The translations under genes and the position numbers were made by a program. Positions 47,038 to 55,015 of a DNA stretch of 64,000 nt are shown piece by piece. The stretch covers positions 87,854 to 151,853 of the forward strand of contig NZ_JACJLR010000004.1 of the NCBI RefSeq assembly GCF_016902345.1, given 5' to 3'. Below the pieces are notes generated by a model. It made no database searches. It saw only the letters and a program-made list of their open reading frames with translations, and was not told the DNA's origin. Every line of letters starts with the position of its first letter. Position 1 is the first letter of the stretch. The stretch is from Mediterraneibacter glycyrrhizinilyticus. Its GTDB lineage: Bacteria > Bacillota > Clostridia > Lachnospirales > Lachnospiraceae.

Positions 47038-47968
47038 AGAATCCTTTTCCTCCGATCAGGTCATCTGTCTCCTTCACCAGCTTCTGGATCAGGTCATGGC
47101 ATGACATTTTTTCTTTGACCATACCTGCGATCTGTCCTGCCATCACGCTTCCTGTCTTCACATCTCCATCTACGACCGCACGTCTTAAGCCGCCCAGCGT
47201 CAGGTGCTCCAGCTCTTCAAAGGATGCGCCCGCCTGCTCTTTTGCCAGATATTCTTTTGTCATCTGATTTCTCAGAGCTCTTACCGGATGGCCTGTTGAT
47301 CTTCCTGTGACTCTGGAATCAATGTCCCTCGCCTTGATGATCATATCCTTATAATTTTCATGAACCTGAGATTCATTCGTAACCACAAAATGAGTTCCCA
47401 TCTGTACGCCTTCTGCGCCCAGCATGAACGCCGCCGCGATTCCTCTTCCGTCAGCGATCCCGCCTGCCGCGATGACCGGAACACTCACTGCATCCACAAC
47501 CTGCGGTACAAGCACCATGGTCGTGTTCTCTCCGATGTGTCCGCCCGCCTCGGTTCCCTCAGCGACCAGTGCGTCCGCACCGCATCTCTCCATCCGCTTT
47601 GCCAGCGCAACGGATGCAACTACAGGGATAACTTTGACTCCGGCTTCTTTCCACATCTTCATATATTTTTCCGGAGAGCCCGCTCCTGTCGTAACGACTT
47701 TCACGCCCTCCTCAACAATAACTTTTGCCACGTCGTCCGCATATGGACTCATCAGCATGATATTTACACCAAACGGTTTGTCAGTGAGTTTCTTTGCCTC
47801 TCTGACCTGATCACGCACCCAGTCAGCCGGCGCGCTCGCTGCACCGATCAGCCCCAGGCCGCCGGCTTCGGATACGGCGGCTGCGAGATGATACTCAGCA
47901 ACCCATGCCATTCCTCCCTGAATGATCGGATATTCAATTCCTAATAATTCGGTTACCTTTGTCTTCAT
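47030..47968 (-). CDS. fabK: Enoyl-ACP reductase II FabK
   Basis: The 312-residue FMN protein has IQGGMAWVAEYHLAAAVSEA, VAEGTEAGGHIGENTTMVLV and VIAAGGIADGRGIAAAFMLG. FabK replaces triclosan-sensitive FabI in many Gram-positives. Its place between acpP and fabD supports the assignment over nitronate monooxygenase. Confidence 0.95.
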   Translation of the reverse strand: MKTKVTELLGIEYPIIQGGMAWVAEYHLAAAVSEAGGLGLIGAASAPADWVRDQVREAKKLTDKPFGVNIMLMSPYADDVAKVIVEEGVKVVTTGAGSPEKYMKMWKEAGVKVIPVVASVALAKRMERCGADALVAEGTEAGGHIGENTTMVLVPQVVDAVSVPVIAAGGIADGRGIAAAFMLGAEGVQMGTHFVVTNESQVHENYKDMIIKARDIDSRVTGRSTGHPVRALRNQMTKEYLAKEQAGASFEELEHLTLGGLRRAVVDGDVKTGSVMAGQIAGMVKEKMSCHDLIQKLVKETDDLIGGKGFYE

Positions 47969-48004
47969 ACTCTACAACCTTTCTTTCTCTAAAAAATTTA
48001 AGTC

Positions 48005-48229
48005 TTATTTATGTGCTTCCAGATATTTTACTACGTCGCCGATCGTATTGATCTGCTCCAGATCCTCAGACGGAATCTCCACTTCAAACTCTTCTTCAAA
48101 TGCCATTACCATCTCAAATAAATCCAGGGAATCAGCTCCCAGATCATCTTTGAAGGATGTTTCTTCTGTAAGCTCTGCTGCATCAGCGTTTAATGATTCT
48201 GCTACGATCTCTTTGATTTTCTCTAACAT
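48005..48229 (-). CDS. acpP: Acyl carrier protein
   Basis: From the ATG at 48229 (after AAAGGA) the product has 74 residues, acidic, with the phosphopantetheine serine in [20 protein letters not shown]. The longer upstream frame is non-family sequence overlapping fabH. Confidence 0.98.
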   Translation of the reverse strand: MLEKIKEIVAESLNADAAELTEETSFKDDLGADSLDLFEMVMAFEEEFEVEIPSEDLEQINTIGDVVKYLEAHK

Positions 48230-48374
48230 GGTTTTCTTTCCTTTCTTTTTGAAAAATACTTTATTTCCCCCTCCGGGGATAGGCTTCCTCCGCCATGCGG
48301 AGAATGTATTTTGTAATCCGGCTCTGCCGGGAATTACCTGTTTATCCTGCTGGCCCACTCCGGGATCTGGACAT

Positions 48375-49340
48375 CTACCACTCAAACAGGCATCCTGCCC
48401 AGGTAAGCCCTGCCCCAAATCCGGCCATGATCAGTTTCTGACCTTCTTTTAACATTCCCTTGCGGTTCATCTCATCGAGCAGGATCGGCACGGTCGCCGC
48501 CGATGTGTTCGCATACTCTTCCAGATTCATGGGGAACCGGGAAATGTCTGTTTTCAGTCTCTTCGCCACTGCTTCTATAATCCTGCGGTTTGCCTGATGA
48601 AGTATGAAATAGTCAATCTCTTCCCTGCTGACATTCGCCTGTTCCAATATTTCTTCTATGATCTCCGGTACTTTACGGACAGCAAATTTAAATACTCCCT
48701 GACCGTCCATCTGGATATAGGCATTTTTCTCCTCCTCTTCCAGATCCCAGTCTTTCCTGTGTCTGCTCAAGCCTGTCAGCGCCGGTCCCTTTTTTCCATC
48801 AGAGTGTGCCGCCATCCGGACAGATTCCCCTTCCTGCGCTCGCAGCAGCACCGCACCTGCGCCGTCTCCGAACAGAATACATGTACCTCTGTCCGTCCAG
48901 TCGATCATATGGCTCATGCTCTCCGCACCGACTACCAGGATCGTTCTGTAAATACCTGCCTGAATATACGCCTGGGCTGTGTTAAATCCCAGCACAAAGC
49001 CGGTACATGCCGCATTCAGGTCATATCCTGCAGCACGGACCGCTCCAATCTCCTTCTGCACTTCGCACGCTGCACAGGGGTAGATTGTCTCCGAGGAAGA
49101 GGTCGCCACGATGATCATATCAATCTCCTCCGGTGCGATCCCACTCTGCTCCACCGCTCTCGCAGCAGCCTGTCCTGCCATCCAGGAAGTTGTTTCTTCT
49201 TTGGCGATATGCCTTCTGGCAATCCCCGTTCTCTCACGGATCCACTCGTCATTCGTGTCCACAAGCTTTGCCATGTCGTCATTGTCCATCACACGGGGCG
49301 GTACATAAGAACCTGTCCCGCAAATTTTTCCTGTAATCAT
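48375..49340 (-). CDS. fabH: 3-oxoacyl-ACP synthase III FabH
   Basis: The 321-residue protein has the catalytic cysteine in [13 protein letters not shown], and the histidine and asparagine in [11 protein letters not shown] and [12 protein letters not shown]. It starts chains from acyl-CoA and malonyl-ACP. It is the first gene of the operon. Confidence 0.97.
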   Translation of the reverse strand: MITGKICGTGSYVPPRVMDNDDMAKLVDTNDEWIRERTGIARRHIAKEETTSWMAGQAAARAVEQSGIAPEEIDMIIVATSSSETIYPCAACEVQKEIGAVRAAGYDLNAACTGFVLGFNTAQAYIQAGIYRTILVVGAESMSHMIDWTDRGTCILFGDGAGAVLLRAQEGESVRMAAHSDGKKGPALTGLSRHRKDWDLEEEEKNAYIQMDGQGVFKFAVRKVPEIIEEILEQANVSREEIDYFILHQANRRIIEAVAKRLKTDISRFPMNLEEYANTSAATVPILLDEMNRKGMLKEGQKLIMAGFGAGLTWAGCLFEW

Positions 49341-49374
49341 TATTTTTCCCTACCAAATTTACTTTGACTCTTAA

Positions 49375-49395
49375 ATACTTTGACTATCAAAGTAT
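49375..49395. promoter_or_regulatory. FabT-type operator at the fab operon promoter
   Basis: Arms ATACTTTGA and TCAAAGTAT form a perfect 9-bp inverted repeat around CTA. The core TTTGACTATCAAA closely matches the streptococcal FabT site TTTGATTATCAAA. It covers the -10. A second half-site ACTTTGACT lies at 49361-49369. Confidence 0.8.
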
Positions 49396-49418
49396 ATCAC
49401 ACGTATCTTATTTGTCAA
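49391..49418 (-). promoter_or_regulatory. Promoter of the fab-acc operon
   Basis: The minus strand has TTGACA (49413-49418), 16 bases and TATACT (49391-49396), about 50 bases upstream of fabH. Confidence 0.8.
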
Positions 49419-49645
49419 TATGCATATTAATAATTTTGTAACATTTTGCATCAGTTGTTACACTTTACGCCGGGCGGCAGTCTGGTGTAATACCGTTCCC
49501 GCCAGTTCAGGTATAGAATAAAGAGTTCTGCTTGTGGAACTCTCGTGCTAAGCGCGGTCGCTTTAGCGACAAATTTCCGATTTGCGCGAGTGCGCGTCCC
49601 GCGAAGCGTTTTGTTTGTCAGGGCATGAAGTTTCCTGATCAAACA
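49419..49645. repeat. Non-coding string of hairpins upstream of the fab promoter
   Basis: About 230 bases without a supported gene. Successive hairpins include GTCGCT/AGCGAC (about 49557-49570), a GC-rich GCGCGAG/CGCG block (49583-49608), and TTTTGTTTG pairing with CAAACAAAA (about 49610-49648) around CAGG/CCTG. The CGCTTCGCGG-like sequence on the minus strand recalls the multi-hairpin family but I cannot align it convincingly. Confidence 0.5.
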
Positions 49646-49706
49646 AAAAACAGGCGGAAGACTGTATCAGTTCTGATCTGACCAACAATCTTTCCCGCCT
49701 GTTTCT
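49646..49706 (-). terminator. Terminator of the Bfd-like gene
   Basis: AAACAGGCGG and CCGCCTGTTT pair around about 40 bases; on the minus strand TTTTTTG follows. It lies about 30 bases after the gene's stop. Confidence 0.75.
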
Positions 49707-49734
49707 TTTACAAAGATCATTCTTATTCTTTCTG

Positions 49735-49929
49735 CTATTTCATCATGATCTCAGAGATCGCATCCAGGATCTTGTCATGGCATCCGCCGCACCCTGTAGA
49801 ACAGTGGGTGATCTTCTGAACATCTTCAAACGCTGAGAGCACGTCGCTGAATGAAGTCATCTGGTGCAGAGCGTTCTCCACGTCCGCATAGGATACCTGT
49901 TTGCAGTTGCATATCATTCCGTCTTTCAT
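49735..49929 (-). CDS. Bfd-like [2Fe-2S]-binding protein
   Basis: The 64-residue protein has the four cysteines of the BFD-like domain, MICNCKQVSYADVENAL and CSTGCGGC. Such small proteins carry electrons or regulate iron release or nitrogenase/hydrogenase partners. AAGGAG precedes the ATG. No partner gene is adjacent, so its role is open. Confidence 0.88.
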   Translation of the reverse strand: MKDGMICNCKQVSYADVENALHQMTSFSDVLSAFEDVQKITHCSTGCGGCHDKILDAISEIMMK

Positions 49930-50102
49930 CTCATTTTTCTCCTTCCATACCGGTCAGCCGCCGCTTCAGACTGCATCAATCCTGCTCTGCATCAAAATAT
50001 CGAGCGCACAGGTTCTTCTGATCCATCCGCAGGCAGCAGCTTGTTTTCTTGATAATAATTATCTATTTCCTATGATAAACTATCGGGCTGAAAAAAGCAA
50101 TT

Positions 50103-51044
50103 TCAGATGCCATATTTTTTATAGAGCGACTCTCTGTACGCCGTATCAGATGCAGTCTTTACAAGCAGATCTGTTTTATTCTCTTCGCTGAGCTTCAGGA
50201 TCAGACGGCCATAGCGCTCCGATTCTTCTTTTCTTCCTTTCTCTATCCCTTTCTCCATTGCGTCATCCCATATCATCTGGCCGAGTATCGTCATCGCCAT
50301 CTCCTCCTTTATCAATCCAATTTCCTGTTTGTCCAGAAATTTTACTGCAAATGTATAGAGGATCGCTTCCATCTTCCGCACATCCTCTTTTGGGAAAATC
50401 TCCTCTCCCCGCTTCAGCACCTGAATCCCCTTAAGAATCCTCTCCTTCTGCTCTGCCCTTCCTCCCATAAGCGGCGATAAAAGCAGCGGAATGATATCTT
50501 CCCTGGTCAGGGAACCTGCACCTTTTTCCCATATCTGTTCCAGCATCTCATCCGCATCTTTATCCTTCAGACGGATCAACCGGACCCGATAGGTGTTGAT
50601 CCCATCTGTTATCCTGTCCCGAAGTATTTTCACCCTGGATGAACAGATCACAAAAGTCACGACAGGTGCGTCATAGATCCTCACCGTTGATGCCTCGTAT
50701 TCCCTAAAACGCCTCAGGTCGCTCTCAGAAATGGAGTCACTCTCAAACTCGAAGTGATAATAAACACCATTCTCCATTTCATAAAGAAAATCCTCATACA
50801 TATGGCGTGTTTCCAATCCAACGATCTCCGTCGGCGCGGAACGTACGACTTTTTCACGTATTCCGAGCCAGCGTATCATCTCATCGCCAAAATATGCCGC
50901 AGCGGATTTAAGTGCCAGATCTTCCGCCTGGGACAGACCGTCTCTTCTTTTGAAGTCTTCCTGCAATATTACCTCCGTTTCCAACGGCACAGGAACTGTC
51001 TCCATATCATTATAATAGCACAGCAGACAGCAGATCGCTTTCAT
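50103..51044 (-). CDS. Rpn-like PD-(D/E)XK nuclease-family protein
   Basis: The 313-residue protein has an N-terminal acidic core (MENGVYYHFEFESDSISESD, about 92-111) that could be a PD-(D/E)XK active-site strand, and a C-terminal MEKGIEKGRKEESERYG segment, common in Rpn/transposase-like proteins of Lachnospiraceae. I do not see a complete catalytic lysine. No ribosome binding site precedes ATG 51044 or ATG 51005, so the start is uncertain. It could be a degenerate selfish-gene relative. Confidence 0.5.
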   Translation of the reverse strand: MKAICCLLCYYNDMETVPVPLETEVILQEDFKRRDGLSQAEDLALKSAAAYFGDEMIRWLGIREKVVRSAPTEIVGLETRHMYEDFLYEMENGVYYHFEFESDSISESDLRRFREYEASTVRIYDAPVVTFVICSSRVKILRDRITDGINTYRVRLIRLKDKDADEMLEQIWEKGAGSLTREDIIPLLLSPLMGGRAEQKERILKGIQVLKRGEEIFPKEDVRKMEAILYTFAVKFLDKQEIGLIKEEMAMTILGQMIWDDAMEKGIEKGRKEESERYGRLILKLSEENKTDLLVKTASDTAYRESLYKKYGI

Positions 51045-51129
51045 TATTTTAATTTTAAGGATTTTAAGTTTCTCAAATATTCATTGGATATCTGTCCGAA
51101 ACAGACAGGGATATTCAGATGAGTTTAAG

Positions 51130-51151
51130 CGGACCGCACGGATGCGGTCCG
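51130..51151. repeat. Hairpin between the Rpn-like gene and the protease-like gene
   Basis: CGGACCGCA and TGCGGTCCG form a perfect 9-bp stem with loop CGGA. No T-run follows on the minus strand. A second stem GCGGCA/TGCCGC lies near 51171-51193. Confidence 0.55.
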
Positions 51152-51275
51152 AAAGGTAAAGAAATATGGCGGCAGTGACTGTGCATTGCCGCTGTCTGCT
51201 TATGATCAAGATACTATAAAAACTCCGGGATCGCAAGCTGCGCCCCGCGCCGTTTTCTTTCATTTTTTTACTTTG

Positions 51276-51893
51276 TCAACAATCGTGTGATATTTCGCTC
51301 CCCAGCCCGATCAGCCCGCCTTTCTCCTCATATCCGGTATCCCACAGATCCTCCAGCCGGAATGTGCTCTTCTCCCCATACGTCGCCACCGTGATCCACA
51401 TCCCGTCTTCTCTCTCCTCGTAGCCGTAGCAGAGAAACCAGTGCCAGACAAAATCTTTATAGCATTCCTTTTTGTGGCGCAGCATCAGGTACGGCACCGG
51501 GAATCCCCTGTCAATATGCTCCTTTATAAACTCTTCCGCCCTCCCGGCTTCTTCCGTTCCCTGCAGTTCTTCTATGATAATGTGCGTTTCCCCGGCATCC
51601 CCCAGATACTTCTCAAAACCTTCCGTGAACAAATACGTTTTATTTACTCCGTTCACCCTTGGTTTAAGATAGGGTTTCATCTTCATTGCAAAACGGACAT
51701 AATCCTCCCGCGTGAGATGATCCGGATCAAAGGGATAGAGATGCCCCATTCCTTTATGCAGGGCAAGATAAATGCAGCAGTCGCACGCTGTCGCCGCTGC
51801 ACACCCTCCGATATACATGACTACATTTTTAAACCATTCCTGGCTGCCGCCCACAGCCCCGTCTATTGAAAAATAATCCAGTATCTTCTTCAT
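51276..51893 (-). CDS. Uncharacterised protein, possible papain-like/C39-like fold
   Basis: I do not recognise the family with certainty. The 205-residue protein has a GGCAAATACDCCIYLAL segment (about 29-45) with a cysteine before a helix, and a late DFVWHWFLCYGYEEREDGMW (about 148-167) followed by TVATYGEKSTFRLEDLWDTG. Such Cys and His placement resembles papain- or C39-like cysteine peptidases. There is no signal peptide. AGGAG precedes the ATG. It has no functional neighbours. Confidence 0.45.
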   Translation of the reverse strand: MKKILDYFSIDGAVGGSQEWFKNVVMYIGGCAAATACDCCIYLALHKGMGHLYPFDPDHLTREDYVRFAMKMKPYLKPRVNGVNKTYLFTEGFEKYLGDAGETHIIIEELQGTEEAGRAEEFIKEHIDRGFPVPYLMLRHKKECYKDFVWHWFLCYGYEEREDGMWITVATYGEKSTFRLEDLWDTGYEEKGGLIGLGSEISHDC

Positions 51894-51911
51894 ATAATCT
51901 CCTCTCGTCCA

Positions 51912-52046
51912 GCCATGCCAGCTCGATTCCGGCGCTTCGCGCCTTCATCTCGCTGCGGGCTCGCGCCCTATAGAAGAACAGAAAGAGCTCTTTCTTTGTG
52001 AGCCAGCTCCCACGAAAGAGCCCTTTCTGTTCTTCTGCATGGCTTA
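51912..52046 (+). repeat. Multi-hairpin intergenic repeat, copy C (complete)
   Basis: In order: GCCATGC, CAGCTCGATTCC, stem GGCGC/GCGCC (51931-51943), TTCATCTCGCT, stem GGGC/GCCC (51957-51968), TATA, a long hairpin from GAAGAACAGAAAG to CTTTCTGTTCTTC (51973-52035), then TGCATGGCTTA. The outermost GCCATGC and GCATGGC pair. It lies between divergent genes, upstream of the msmX promoter. Confidence 0.8.
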
Positions 52047-52118
52047 ATTATAATACAAAGTATAATACATCTGGTTGAAATGTACATTTTTTTGTTGGTT
52101 TTTTGGTTACTCGTGACA

Positions 52119-52147
52119 TTGTCCCTTTTTCCATTTGAGATTATACT
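52119..52147 (+). promoter_or_regulatory. Promoter of the sugar ABC ATPase gene
   Basis: TTGTCC (52119-52124), 17 bases and TATACT (52142-52147), 46 bases before the start codon. Confidence 0.6.
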
Positions 52148-52192
52148 GTTTTCAGAAACAAACGATACATTTTTTTAAGGAGGCTATTTAAA

Positions 52193-53305
52193 ATGGCAAG
52201 TTTATCACTTCAGGGAATTCAGAAAATTTATCCTAACGGATTTCATGCAGTTAAAGATTTCAATCTTGAGATTGAAGACAAAGAGTTCATCATCTTTGTA
52301 GGACCGTCAGGATGTGGTAAATCTACAACACTTCGTATGATCGCTGGTCTGGAAGATATTTCCGGCGGTACACTGAAGATTGACGGAAAGGTTATGAACG
52401 ACGTAGAGCCGAAGGACCGTGATATCGCGATGGTATTCCAGAACTACGCTCTGTATCCGCACATGACTGTATATGATAACATGGCATTCGGACTGAAACT
52501 TCGTAAAGTTCCGAAGGATGAGATCGACAAGAAAGTTCGCGAGGCTGCAAGAATCCTTGACCTTGACAAACTGCTTGACCGTAAGCCGAAGGCTCTTTCC
52601 GGTGGACAGAGACAGCGTGTTGCTATGGGACGTGCTATCGTTCGTAATCCTAAGGTATTCCTTATGGACGAGCCTCTCTCCAACCTGGATGCAAAACTGA
52701 GAGTTCAGATGCGTATCGAGATCTCCAAGCTTCATGAGAACCTGGGTGCTACGATCATCTACGTAACACATGACCAGACAGAGGCTATGACACTTGGTAC
52801 AAGAATCGTCGTTATGAAAGACGGAATTGTTCAGCAGGTAGATACACCTCAGAACCTTTACAATACACCTTGCAATCTGTTCGTTGCAGGATTCATCGGT
52901 TCCCCGCAGATGAACTTCATGGACGCTGTCTGCAACGTAAAAGGCGACGACGTTACACTTACAGTTGGCGAGCACGTACTGAAAGTACCGGCTTCCAAGA
53001 AGAAAGCTCTTATCGACGGCGGCTACAACGGAAAGACAGTTGTTCTTGGTATCCGTCCTGAAGATGTACATGATTCAGAAGCGTTCATCAGCAACTCACC
53101 GGACAGCGTGATCACATCCACGATCAAAGTTTACGAGCTGCTCGGAGCAGAAGTATTCCTGTACTTTGATGTTGAGGGAACACAGATGACAGCACGTGTT
53201 AACCCGCGTACTACTCTGAGAACCGGCGACAAGGCTGTATTTGCTCTTGACATGGAGAAGATCCACGTATTCGATAAAGAAACAGAGTTGACTATCACAA
53301 ACTAA
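52193..53305 (+). CDS. msmX: Carbohydrate ABC transporter ATPase, MsmX/UgpC type
   Basis: The 370-residue protein has Walker A VGPSGCGKSTTLRM, Q-loop FQNYALYPHMT, signature LSGGQRQRVAMGRAI, Walker B VFLMDEPLSNLDAKLR and H-loop YVTHDQTEAM, then an OB-type regulatory domain (about 240-370). MsmX-like ATPases power several sugar importers whose permeases lie elsewhere, which fits its solitary place. Codon use is strongly biased to common codons, suggesting high expression. AAGGAGG precedes the ATG. Confidence 0.93.
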   Translation: MASLSLQGIQKIYPNGFHAVKDFNLEIEDKEFIIFVGPSGCGKSTTLRMIAGLEDISGGTLKIDGKVMNDVEPKDRDIAMVFQNYALYPHMTVYDNMAFGLKLRKVPKDEIDKKVREAARILDLDKLLDRKPKALSGGQRQRVAMGRAIVRNPKVFLMDEPLSNLDAKLRVQMRIEISKLHENLGATIIYVTHDQTEAMTLGTRIVVMKDGIVQQVDTPQNLYNTPCNLFVAGFIGSPQMNFMDAVCNVKGDDVTLTVGEHVLKVPASKKKALIDGGYNGKTVVLGIRPEDVHDSEAFISNSPDSVITSTIKVYELLGAEVFLYFDVEGTQMTARVNPRTTLRTGDKAVFALDMEKIHVFDKETELTITN

Positions 53306-53401
53306 TGTTTTACAATTAAGAGGGCAGCATGGCGGTCAGAATGCTGTATCACACTGATTGGCATAGCCGAACAGTTTACCGCTTATGAAATATGATATAG
53401 A

Positions 53402-53433
53402 GGGGGCTGCATTTTTTGGTGCAGCCCCTTTAA
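53402..53433 (+). terminator. Terminator of the sugar ABC ATPase gene
   Basis: GGGGCTGCA (53403-53411) and TGCAGCCCC (53420-53428) form a perfect stem with a T-rich loop and TTT after it. It sits just before the PucR-type gene, so that gene may rely on read-through. Confidence 0.75.
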
Positions 53434-53449
53434 TATACGGAGAATTTTT

Positions 53450-54355
53450 ATGGAGCACACACAGGAACTAGACAGGGCACTCAGCGAGCTGAAACGGGTC
53501 ACAGGGATCACCATGGATGTCTCAGTGGAGACACCTGAGGAGGCTGAACTTGCACTCACGCAGATCCGCTGTCTCTGCACTGCATACAAAGAAAAATACA
53601 ACAAAACTGACTTTCTTCAGAGTCTTATGTTAAACGGAGTCCCTTCCTATGACATTGCCGAGAGGGCTTCGAGGCTGCATATCGCGCCTGATGAAAAGAG
53701 GGTCCTTTTTCTCCTGGAAGCCCGTGCTCTGGACGATGCGGTAACTGCGATCCTGAAAAATCTCTTCCCCTCCCAGACCAGGACTTATCTCGTTCCCATG
53801 AGCGAGACAACACTGGTTGTCCTTCGCCCGGTCAAAGCCGGGGAAACGCCGGATTCTATGAGGAAGATTGCCCGGACGATCGTTGATACACTGAATATGG
53901 AGGCTCTGACTCATGTGCAGCTTTCCTACAGTTCAGTTATCGAAACGCTTGCCGATCTTTGCGGAGCTTTCAGAGAGACCACGCTCGCCTTGAAAGTCGG
54001 GAAACTTTTTTACTCAGAGCAGACCATCTTTCCCTACAATGAACTTGGAGTCGGGCGCCTGATTTATCAGCTTCCCGCAACACTCTGTGAGAACTTTCTG
54101 AAAGAAATATTCGGGGACGATATCCCTGATTCCATCGATGAGGATACCGCTTCCACTGTGAACAAATTCTTTCAGAATAATCTCAATATTGCAGAAACTT
54201 CACGGCAGCTTCACATGCACAGAAACACTCTGATCTACCGCCTGGAGCAGGTTCAGAAACATACCGGACTGGATCTGCGGACATTTGAAGATGCCATGAC
54301 GTTCAAGATTGCCATTATGGTGATGAACTATCTTAACACAGAAAGGAACCATTAA
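53450..54355 (+). CDS. PucR/CdaR-type transcriptional regulator
   Basis: The 301-residue protein ends in the PucR-type helix-turn-helix: NKFFQNNLNIAETSRQLHMHRNTLIYRLEQVQKHTGLDLR (about 242-281). The middle part resembles the CdaR GGDEF-like region. It follows the sugar ATPase gene and may control sugar use; that is inference from position. GGAGAAT precedes the ATG. Confidence 0.85.
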   Translation: MEHTQELDRALSELKRVTGITMDVSVETPEEAELALTQIRCLCTAYKEKYNKTDFLQSLMLNGVPSYDIAERASRLHIAPDEKRVLFLLEARALDDAVTAILKNLFPSQTRTYLVPMSETTLVVLRPVKAGETPDSMRKIARTIVDTLNMEALTHVQLSYSSVIETLADLCGAFRETTLALKVGKLFYSEQTIFPYNELGVGRLIYQLPATLCENFLKEIFGDDIPDSIDEDTASTVNKFFQNNLNIAETSRQLHMHRNTLIYRLEQVQKHTGLDLRTFEDAMTFKIAIMVMNYLNTERNH

Positions 54356-54358
54356 AAC

Positions 54359-54859
54359 ATGAACGATGCTTTATACGAACAGATCGTGGAGCGCAGACCA
54401 AAACCTTATGACATGGTCATACGAATCCTTGTGATCCTCCTTATCGTGGCAGTTGCCATCTTTGGCATGCCTCTGGTCGGCTTCTTTTCTTTCTTTATTG
54501 CCGTAATCATTGCAATGATCGCGTATTATTTCATATTCCCGCGTCTTAATGTGGAATATGAGTACTCTCTTCTGAATCACGATATGCAGATCGACGTGAT
54601 CTATAATAAAGCAAAGAGAAAATCCAAACTCAGCATTGATATCCAGACTGCTGAGATCATCGCGCCAAAGGGCTCTCCGCGGCTGAATTCATTTAAACCC
54701 GAAACGGTGTATGATTTCACTTCAGGAGATCCTTCTGCCAAAGCATACGCAGTCTTTATCCCGATCGAGCAGAAAAACACCTGCGTCTATATCGAGCCGG
54801 ATAATAAAATGATCGATCACATGCAGCAGTGGATGGGATCAAAAATGTATCAGAATTAG
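54359..54859 (+). CDS. DUF6106-like membrane protein
   Basis: The 166-residue protein has two close hydrophobic segments (about 19-62: MVIRILVILLIVAVAIFGMP and FFSFFIAVIIAMIAYYFIFP) and a soluble C-terminal domain (NVEYEYSLLNHDMQIDVIYN and on). It resembles the DUF6106 family; function unknown. It starts three bases after the regulator, so they form one operon. Confidence 0.75.
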   Translation: MNDALYEQIVERRPKPYDMVIRILVILLIVAVAIFGMPLVGFFSFFIAVIIAMIAYYFIFPRLNVEYEYSLLNHDMQIDVIYNKAKRKSKLSIDIQTAEIIAPKGSPRLNSFKPETVYDFTSGDPSAKAYAVFIPIEQKNTCVYIEPDNKMIDHMQQWMGSKMYQN

Positions 54860-54890
54860 CTTGTTTCACTCTTATTGAGAGCCCTAATAA

Positions 54891-54933
54891 TACAAAAGGT
54901 TACTGTTTCGGACTGAAACAGTAACCTTTTGTA
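54891..54933. terminator. Perfect 19-bp bidirectional terminator
   Basis: TACAAAAGGTTACTGTTTC (54891-54909) pairs perfectly with its complement at 54915-54933 around GGACT. It separates the convergent DUF6106-like and trxB genes. Confidence 0.85.
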
Positions 54934-55015
54934 TTTATCATATCGAACAGCCCTGCAGAATTTATGCCGGCATGGCAGCGGCATCGTAAATCAGAACTTC
55001 CGCTCGCCATTTTGC

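Noticed and set aside
49451..49642. A 63-codon frame upstream of the fab promoter
   Set aside because: Its sequence is made of hairpin arms and it lacks a ribosome binding site.
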